Shown here: piece by piece, positions 1 through 5,400 of the stretch | Layout of the letters: each line of letters begins with the position of its first letter | Position numbering within the stretch: position 1 is the stretch's first letter | Source of the DNA: Nitrospira sp. | GTDB lineage: Bacteria; Nitrospirota; Nitrospiria; Nitrospirales; Nitrospiraceae | Length of the DNA: 8,460 bases | Assembly (NCBI GenBank): GCA_025363325.1 | Contig: JANYEF010000425.1 | Coordinates: 1-8,460 of the forward strand | Direction of reading: 5' to 3' | Notes under the pieces: model-generated | Databases searched by the model: none | What the model was told of the DNA's origin: nothing | What the model saw: only the letters and a program-made list of their open reading frames with translations | Position numbers and translations under genes: made by a program

Positions 1-738
1 CTGCGCGCCAAGCCCGACGTCAATCCGGTTCGTCGTATGAGAAAAGAGATAGGTCCGCAGCCCACCCAAGATCGCATCGAACAACGCCAGGGCAATCATG
101 CCGACCGCCAACACATAGAGCGTGGTGAACCCCTTATGGACGAGCACCTTGTCGATGACCACTTGCATAAACAGCGGCGTCAGCAGGGCAAAGAGCTGCA
201 AGAAGAACGACGCGATCAGCACCTCACCCAAAAACTTGCGATACTTGACGACCGCGGGGATGAACCAGGTGAAATCGAACTTGAGATCTTGAAGGCGCAG
301 GTTAGCCCGCTTGGTAAAGAGCAAGAGCTGACCGCTCCAAGCCGCTTCGAACTGCTCGCGAGAGAGCACGAGCGGACGCGCCTCAACAGGATCCTGAATC
401 AGAGCCTTGTCACCTTGAATCTTGGCGAGCACGACATAGCGGCCGTCCGTTCGCTTCGCCAGAGCTGGAAGCGGAATCCCACCGAGCTTGTTCCAGTTGG
501 CAGTCAGCACGCCGGCCTTCAAGCCGAGGTGTTTGGCAGCACGGAGAAGATCGGTATCGGAAAGGACCTGGCCGGATTGCGCGAACTGATGACGCAGCTG
601 CGACCCATCGGCCGGCAGGTCGTAGAACCGAGCCAAGATCAACAGACAGATCAGGCCCGTGTCCGTGACTCCCGCAGCGACAGACGGCAGTGCTGAATCA
701 GAAGAAGGAGGAGGGACTATCCCTACGTCGGCTGGCAT
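1..738 (-). CDS. Type I secretion ABC transporter, HlyB-like, N-terminal part (partial, runs off left edge)
   Basis: Reverse-strand reading gives 246 codons from ATG at 738, open to the window edge. Residues about 25-145 form a C39-peptidase-like domain; 157-246 match the start of the HlyB membrane domain (FDFTWFIPAVVKYRKF, then LQLFALLTPLFMQVVIDKVL, then LRTYLFSH-TNRID), with hydrophobic segments near 171-191 and 205-223. The nucleotide-binding domain lies outside the window. The C39-like domain is not a working protease: the position of the catalytic Cys (ECG in true C39 enzymes) reads D26-T27-G28, and the catalytic His position is Tyr101 (GRYVVL), while Asp116 is kept. HlyB itself also lacks the Cys, and such domains bind unfolded RTX substrates before export through an MFP/TolC-type channel. 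An in-frame TAA 12 bases upstream makes ATG 738 the only nearby start; its ribosome site is weak. Same orientation as the RTX gene at 2426-6292, a plausible substrate. Family assignment is firm; substrate pairing is inference. Confidence 0.93.
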   Translation of the reverse strand, partial: MPADVGIVPPPSSDSALPSVAAGVTDTGLICLLILARFYDLPADGSQLRHQFAQSGQVLSDTDLLRAAKHLGLKAGVLTANWNKLGGIPLPALAKRTDGRYVVLAKIQGDKALIQDPVEARPLVLSREQFEAAWSGQLLLFTKRANLRLQDLKFDFTWFIPAVVKYRKFLGEVLIASFFLQLFALLTPLFMQVVIDKVLVHKGFTTLYVLAVGMIALALFDAILGGLRTYLFSHTTNRIDVGLGAQ

Positions 739-950
739 GGCGTCATCTTAAGGCTTTCTAAGCATACGAACAAACGTTTTCGACGATGGCACGGAAGGAA
801 CGGGTGCAGGTACATCCTCGGTTAACACACCAGGAACCATCAACCGCCCCCTGGACGTTGTTCGGGGTGGAAAAGCATCGACCTTGCAGAGAGACTCTAT
901 TCTGGGATATGACGGCAAAGTAACTGAGAGAGATATGCTGGAGGTATATC
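739..950. other. Intergenic region between divergent genes, no recognised gene
   Basis: This stretch separates the leftward transporter from the rightward decayed antitoxin and should hold promoters for both. I find no near-consensus promoter on either strand. A 30-codon reverse-strand frame (ATG at 840 to TAA at 748-750) ends ten bases before the transporter start; it is proline-rich and unlike any family I know, so it is not called. The antitoxin's ribosome binding site lies at the right end. Confidence 0.5.
940..944 (+). promoter_or_regulatory. Ribosome binding site (GGAGG) of the decayed antitoxin
   Basis: GGAGG sits six bases before the ATG at 951, an ideal Shine-Dalgarno spacing. It fixes the start of the ribbon-helix-helix reading frame, and its survival means the shortened product could still be translated. 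Confidence 0.7.
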
Positions 951-1172
951 ATGGGAGCCATATCGCTAAAACTACCAAAGGACATCCTGGAGGCCAGTCG
1001 TCACTGTGCAGATGCCCTCCATCTGTCCAAGGCTGCATATATCCGCCGAGTGATCGAGCGTATGAATTGACAGACGCAGGCATTGCTTCGGGCAAGACGT
1101 TTAGCCGAGGCCTCGTAGAAAGCGCGCAAGGAAAGCCTGCGTGTCAATCGCGAGTTTGCCGCCATTGAGTAG
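951..1172 (+). pseudogene. Ribbon-helix-helix (CopG-type) antitoxin, interrupted by two in-frame stops
   Basis: From ATG 951 the frame reads MGAISLKLPKDILEAS and on to YIRRVIERMN, then TGA at 1068-1070. The same frame continues with antitoxin-like sequence (QTQALLRARRLAEAS), a TAG at 1116-1118, then KARKESLRVNREFAAIE and a final TAG at 1170-1172. The first 39 residues carry a whole ribbon-helix-helix fold: strand (AISLKLP), helix 1 (DILEASRHCADAL) and helix 2 (SKAAYIRRVIERM). The part after the TGA corresponds to the tail that in related antitoxins wraps the toxin. The TGA is one C-to-T change from CGA (Arg), which fits the alignment. A strong ribosome site (GGAGG, 940-944) remains. A remnant of a MazF-like toxin follows at 1198-1335, the usual partner order. 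What is seen: two stops in an otherwise continuous homologous frame. Inference: the antitoxin is dead, or survives as a 39-residue DNA-binding peptide. Confidence 0.72.
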
Positions 1173-1197
1173 GCCGTTTGCGACAAGACTCTCAGAC

Positions 1198-1335
1198 CCA
1201 CCTATCGATCAACTGCGCGCGAACGACAATCGCCGCCTTGCAGAAAGCCCCCTCACCAAACTCTCAGCAGCACTCATGACTCAGGTTCACGAGGCCATCG
1301 CCGAAGTCCTCGACCTCGATCAGGAGAGTAGTTAG
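1198..1335 (+). pseudogene. MazF/PemK-like toxin, C-terminal remnant
   Basis: The frame that ends at TAG 1333-1335 reads IDQLRANDNRRLAE, then LTKLSAALMTQVHEAIAEVLDLDQESS. This resembles the C-terminus of MazF/PemK-family endoribonucleases, where a C-D-Q-x-R-x-x-D-x-x-R-L segment leads into a helix of the type LSxxxMxxVxxAIxxxLDL. Only about 45 residues of an expected 105-115 are recognisable. The N-terminal barrel, which carries the catalytic Arg and Thr/Ser, has no counterpart in the 28 bases between this fragment and the antitoxin remnant, so a deletion of about 200 bases is inferred. The same frame stays open back to an ATG at 1141, but that ATG lies within the antitoxin tail and the intervening codons are not MazF-like. 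It cannot be an active toxin. Confidence 0.55.
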
Positions 1336-1391
1336 CACGGCGTGTGTCGCTGGTACTGTCCCCTGCATACGCCCTCAAGGCATCCGGGAGG

Positions 1392-1437
1392 TAGTTTGTC
1401 TGGTTCACCCGAATAAACAAGACATACCAAACAAACC
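1392..1437. repeat. Palindromic intergenic repeat, copy 1 (upstream of the MNT/HEPN pair)
   Basis: The repeat begins TAGTTTGTCTGG and ends CCAAACAAACC, with an imperfect inverted match between the ends (GTTTGTCTGGT against GTTTGTTTGGT). The right half, AATAAACAAGACAnnCCAAACAAACC, recurs with two differences at 2284-2309 in copy 2. The arms are built from degenerate 9-base units close to TTTGTYTGG. Both copies follow the bases CATCCG. It lies outside genes, directly before the MNT promoter. Confidence 0.65.
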
Positions 1438-1458
1438 ATATCAACTAAGAAAGAACCT

Positions 1459-1487
1459 TCGACATAGAGATAGTGCCCCAGTATAAT
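1459..1487 (+). promoter_or_regulatory. Near-consensus sigma-70 promoter of the MNT/HEPN operon
   Basis: TCGACA (1459-1464, five of six matches to the -35 consensus) is followed after exactly 17 bases by a perfect TATAAT (1482-1487). Transcription would begin near 1494, leaving a leader of about 13 bases that holds the ribosome site GGAG at 1498-1501, five bases before ATG 1507. No operator is evident apart from the palindromic repeat ending 21 bases upstream of the -35 box. Confidence 0.8.
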
Positions 1488-1506
1488 CAGGCCCATCGGA
1501 GCCATC

Positions 1507-1839
1507 ATGAATCAGATTGTCCAAGACACCGACCCAATCATTGAACAAATTGTCCATCGCCTCGTTGCGGCCCTCGCACCCGAACGCATCTACCTCTTTG
1601 GCTCCCACGCCCGAGGAGACGCCGGACCTGATAGTGACTATGATGTGCTCGTCGTCGTACCCACGTCCAAGTTACCGCGGTATCGCCGTGATCAGGACGC
1701 CTTTGAGGCGCTCCTCGGAATCGGCGTCGCCAAGGATGTCCTGGTTCTGACTCATGACGAGTTTGAACGGCAACGAACCGTCGTGTGCTCCTTGCCGGCC
1801 ACGGTGGAACGAGAAGGGATGCTGCTTTATGCAGCCTGA
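1507..1839 (+). CDS. MNT-type minimal nucleotidyltransferase (antitoxin of a HEPN/MNT pair)
   Basis: A complete 110-residue protein of the minimal nucleotidyltransferase family (polymerase beta superfamily). The diagnostic motif GSHARGDAGPDSDYD spans residues 32-46, with G32-S33 and metal-binding D44 and D46; D77 in KDVLVL is the likely third acidic residue. Size and layout are typical: a helical N-terminus, the catalytic core, and a short C-terminal tail. In HEPN/MNT toxin-antitoxin pairs such proteins neutralise the HEPN partner by adding AMP to it; that activity is known for some family members and is inferred here. The start is supported by GGAG five bases upstream and by a near-consensus promoter. 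The stop overlaps the next gene's ATG by 11 bases, which points to coupled translation. All catalytic residues seem present although the partner is frameshifted, so this may now be an orphan antitoxin. Confidence 0.9.
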   Translation: MNQIVQDTDPIIEQIVHRLVAALAPERIYLFGSHARGDAGPDSDYDVLVVVPTSKLPRYRRDQDAFEALLGIGVAKDVLVLTHDEFERQRTVVCSLPATVEREGMLLYAA

Positions 1840-2235
1840 CAAGGCTGCGGTAGTCAGAGGCTGGCTGGGCAGAGCCGCGAACGACCTGCGCGGCGCCCAT
1901 ATCGACCTGGACGCTAAACCCCCGCTGATTGAAGACGCACTGTTTCATTGCCAGCAGGCAGCCGAGAAAACCCTCAAGGGTTACCTGACATCGCACGATA
2001 AGCCATTTAAGAAAACCCATGACCTGGATGAGTTGAGCCGCCCCTGTCTGGAAGTAGATTCCACCTTGAGGGTGTCGTACAGCCCGCGATTCCCTTGACC
2101 GTCTTTGCCTGGGAATTCCGCTATCCGGGCGATACGCTGGTCCCCTCGATGACGGAAGCACGCGGCGCTCTGAGCATTGCAGAGGCCCTCTACCGGGCTA
2201 TCCTCCAGCGACTTCCTCAGCCCTGCCATCCGTAG
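1829..2235 (+). pseudogene. HEPN-domain protein (partner of MNT), frameshifted near 2069-2074
   Basis: From ATG 1829 the frame reads MQPDKAAVVRGWLGRAANDL, then FHCQQAAEKTLKGYL at 39-53 and KKTHDLDEL at 61-69. These are hallmarks of the four-helix HEPN domain found beside MNT proteins. After Leu80-Arg81 the frame turns to unrelated residues and stops at 2098, giving 89 residues. In the neighbouring frame the expected C-terminus continues from 2071: GVVQPAIPLTVFAWEFRYPG, and so on to a stop at 2233-2235. Adding one G to the GGG run at 2070-2072 restores a single 135-residue protein, a normal length for the family. So either a one-base deletion has inactivated the gene or the assembly has a homopolymer error. 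A ribosome site (AAGGGA, 1814-1819) lies inside the MNT gene. I cannot see a canonical R-x4-6-H ribonuclease motif, so toxin activity even of the restored protein is uncertain. Confidence 0.8.
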
Positions 2236-2236
2236 A

Positions 2237-2309
2237 TAGTTTGTCCGGCTCATCCGGTTTATCGGGTTAATCTGGTTCAGTCAAATAAACAAGACAAGCC
2301 AAACAAACC
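2237..2309. repeat. Palindromic intergenic repeat, copy 2 (downstream of the MNT/HEPN pair)
   Basis: A longer version of copy 1 at 1392-1437. The left arm carries degenerate 9-base units in a row: TTTGTCCGG, CTCATCCGG, TTTATCGGG, TTAATCTGG. The right arm (AATAAACAAGACAAGCC, then AAACAAACC) is roughly the same unit inverted. The outer arms match as GTTTGTCCGGCT against GTTTGTTTGGCT. It starts two bases after the restored HEPN stop codon and ends just before a perfect palindrome. Folded in RNA it could stop or slow transcription from the convergent genes, but there is no T-run. Confidence 0.65.
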
Positions 2310-2329
2310 TGAGAACCAGCTGGTTCTCA
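2310..2329. repeat. Perfect 20-bp palindrome between the convergent HEPN and RTX genes
   Basis: TGAGAACCAG is followed at once by its exact reverse complement CTGGTTCTCA, with no loop. It lies between the ends of two convergent genes. It could form a cruciform or bind a dimeric protein; as RNA it would need an internal loop, and no T-tract follows on either side, so it is not a standard intrinsic terminator. The following 96 bases (2330-2425) are C-rich and hold two copies of the short motif ACGCCTCACCTT (2329-2340 and 2404-2415), with no gene. Confidence 0.6.
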
Positions 2330-2425
2330 CGCCTCACCTTGTGACCATTCAGCATTCCCCACGTACCCCTTTTACCCCCCTACCTCGCTATCCCCGTACC
2401 CCTACGCCTCACCTTTCACGTCTTC

Positions 2426-5400
2426 TCACTGCCAGCTCGCGGTCAAGACCGTCTGCACGTCCTGTGGCCGTTGATCGATCGCCTGATCCCACGTCAGGCC
2501 AGTCTGTGCGGTGAACCCCGCCATCGCCTGGATCAACTGATCGACTTGCGTGCTGAGCAGCGCTTGGCCATTGCCCGCTTGAATAGTTTCCGTCCGATTG
2601 GTCGTGCCGACATACCAGTTCTGCACGGTGATCTGATCGGACGAGCCATGAATCGACAACCGTAAGTCGTTCGCCTGGCGGCTGATGACGAGATCCAGCG
2701 GATTGATACCGGCATCGTAAAGGAGCTTATCCGCCGTCCCACTGTTATCCTGCACCAGATCCTGCCCATCGCCCCGGCCAAACAGAACGGTGTCGTTGCC
2801 GCTGCCGCCGTTCACGGTATCGTTCCCTAAACCGCCACGGAGGGTATCGTTTCCGTTGGCCCCGCTAAGGGTGTTGGCCGCGCTATTGCCGATCATTTGA
2901 TTGTCGAGAGGGTTCCCCGTGCCATTGATGGCCGCGGTGCCGGTCAAGATCAGATTCTCCACGTTGGCCCCGAGCGTGTACGTGAGACTGCTCTGCACCG
3001 TATCTGTCCCCTCGTTGGCGTTTTCCGTTACCACGTCGCCCGTGACATTAACCACATAGGTATCGTTGCCGGTCCCGCCGATCATGGTGTCGTTCCCAGC
3101 CCCGCCATCGAGGGTGTCATTGCCCGCCCCGCCGGTCAGCGTGTTGTTGGCACTGTTGCCGGTGAGCACGTTGTCGAGGGTGTTCCCCGTGCCATTGATC
3201 GCGGTGGTGCCGGTCAGCGTCAAATGCTCCACATTGGCAGCCAGGGTGTAGGTCACGGAACTTTGCACGAGATCCGTGCCGTTGTTCGCCAACTCGATGA
3301 TCGTATCGCCGGTGTTGTCGACGAGGTAGGTATCGTTGCCATCGAGCCCTGCGAGCGTATCCGCCCCCGTGCCGCCGTCGAGGACATTGGCCGCGTTGTT
3401 GCCGGTGAGGGCATTATTCAAGCTGTTGCCCGTGCCGTTGATGGCACTGGTGCCCGTCAGGACCAAGATCTCCACATTGGCGGCCAGCGTCTGGGTCACG
3501 TCGCTGAGCACCGTGTCGGTTCCGGCAGTGGCGGCTTCGACGACCGTATCGCCCGCGCTGATGACATAGACATCGTTGCCGGCGCCACCGGTGAGCACGT
3601 TGGCCCCACTGTTTCCGATAAGCACGTTATCCAACGCATTGCCCGTGCCGTTGATATTGGCCGTGCCTGTGAAGGTGAGCGCTTCGAGATTGACCCCGAG
3701 CGTCCATGTTACATCGCTCTGGACGGTGTCGAGCCCTTGATTGGCTAGCTCGACGACCGTATCGCCCGTACTTACGATGTACGTGTCGTTGCCCGCACCG
3801 CCGGTGAGGACATTAGCGGCACTGTTGCCGGTAAGGATATTATCCAGCGTATTACCGTTCCCGTTGATCGCGGCCGTGCCCGTGAGCGTGAGGTTCTCCA
3901 CGTTCGCGCCCAGCGTCGAGGTTACGCTGCTCTGCACCGTATCGGTGCCTTCGTTGGTCAGCTCCGTCACGACGTCGCCCGCCACATCGACAACATAGGT
4001 GTCGTTCCCGGTCCCGCCAACTAGGGTATCCGCGCCCATTCCACCATTCAGCATGTCGTTGCCGGCACCGCCGGTCAGGGTGTTATTCGCGCTGTTCCCG
4101 GTGAGCACATTGTCCAGCGCGTTGCCCGTGCCGCTAATAGCGGCTGTGCCAGTCAGGGTGAGGTTCTCGACATTGGCCCCGAGAGTGTATGTGATGCTGC
4201 TCTGGACCGTATCCGTGCCTTCGTTCAGATTCTCGATGATGACATCACCGGTCGCATCGACAATATAGGTATCGTTGCCGGTCCCGCCTGTCATCGAATC
4301 GGTTCCCAGACCACCATCAAGCAGGTCGTTGCCGGCGCCGCCCAGTAATGTGTCATTGCCTGCGAGCCCTTGCAACACATCATCGCCCGCCAATCCATCC
4401 AGCAGGTCATTGCCGCTGGTGCCGATCAAGGTATCGTTCCCCGCCGTCCCGCCGCTCGGAGCGATGGTCAACGCGAACACATCGGCGGCATTGAGGGTGC
4501 CGGTATCGGTCGCAGTCACGCGGACATCGATCGTGCCCACATCGCCAGCTTGGGGCGTGCCATTAACCGTACGGGTCACGGGGTTGAAGCTGAGCCATGT
4601 CGGTAAGCTCGCTCCATTGACCAACGTGGCGCTGTACGTCAGGCTGTCGCCCGGATCCACATCGACGAACGTCGTCGCCGGCACCACGAAGCTGAACCCG
4701 GTGCCTTGCGTCGCTTGCTGATCAGCCAGTGGCGCCGCCACGGTCGGGGCTTCATTGACGTTCGTGACCGTCATGGTGAACGTATCCGACACCGTGAGCG
4801 TGCCGCTGTCCGTGGCCGTCACGCGCAGATCAAGGCTGCCCACCTGCGCATCGTCCGGCGTGCCGGTGAATGTCCGCGTGGTTGAATTGAAGCTGAGCCA
4901 GGCGGGTAACGCCGTGCCATTGGCGAGACTCGCACTGTAGGTCAACACATCACCATGAATCGCATCTTGATCCACAAAAGTGTTCGCCGGTACTTGGATA
5001 CTGAACGGCGCATCCTCCGGCACGGTCTGATCCGCGAGTGGGTTTGCCACCGTGGGGGCATCGTTCACGTTTTGTATCGCAAGCGCAATCGTGTCTGTTG
5101 CGCTCAGGCCGACGAGATCCGTGGCCTTCACCGCAAGGGTGAGTGTGCCCACATCGCTGTTCAGCGGTGTGCCATTAAACGTATGGGTGACGGGATTGAA
5201 ACTGAGCCACGTGGGAAGCGTCACCCCACCGGCCAGAGTGGCGCTGTAGGTGAGCGTATCGCCGGCATCCACATCCGCAAAGGTGCTGACGGGCACGATC
5301 AGACTGAATGGCACGTCTTCCGTTGCCTGCTGATCGGCGAGTGGCACCGCTACCGTCGGCGCTTCATTCACATTCGTCACGGTGAGTGTGAATACATCGG

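Noticed and set aside
37..696. Long plus-strand open frame over the transporter
   Set aside because: It lies opposite the HlyB-like gene, whose minus-strand translation gives clear family motifs; the plus-strand product has a charged, Gln/Arg-rich composition typical of an antisense shadow.
748..840. 30-codon reverse-strand peptide ending ten bases before the transporter start
   Set aside because: Proline-rich with a G-rich region upstream, but no recognisable family and a short length that chance explains.
1538..2253. Minus-strand frames opposite the MNT/HEPN pair
   Set aside because: The plus strand carries clear MNT and HEPN motifs with promoter and ribosome sites; the minus-strand products have none.
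1392..2309. CRISPR-like array
   Set aside because: Only two copies, 800 bases apart with genes between, and no regular spacer structure.
2310..2329. Rho-independent terminator
   Set aside because: The inverted repeat has no loop and no T-run on either side.
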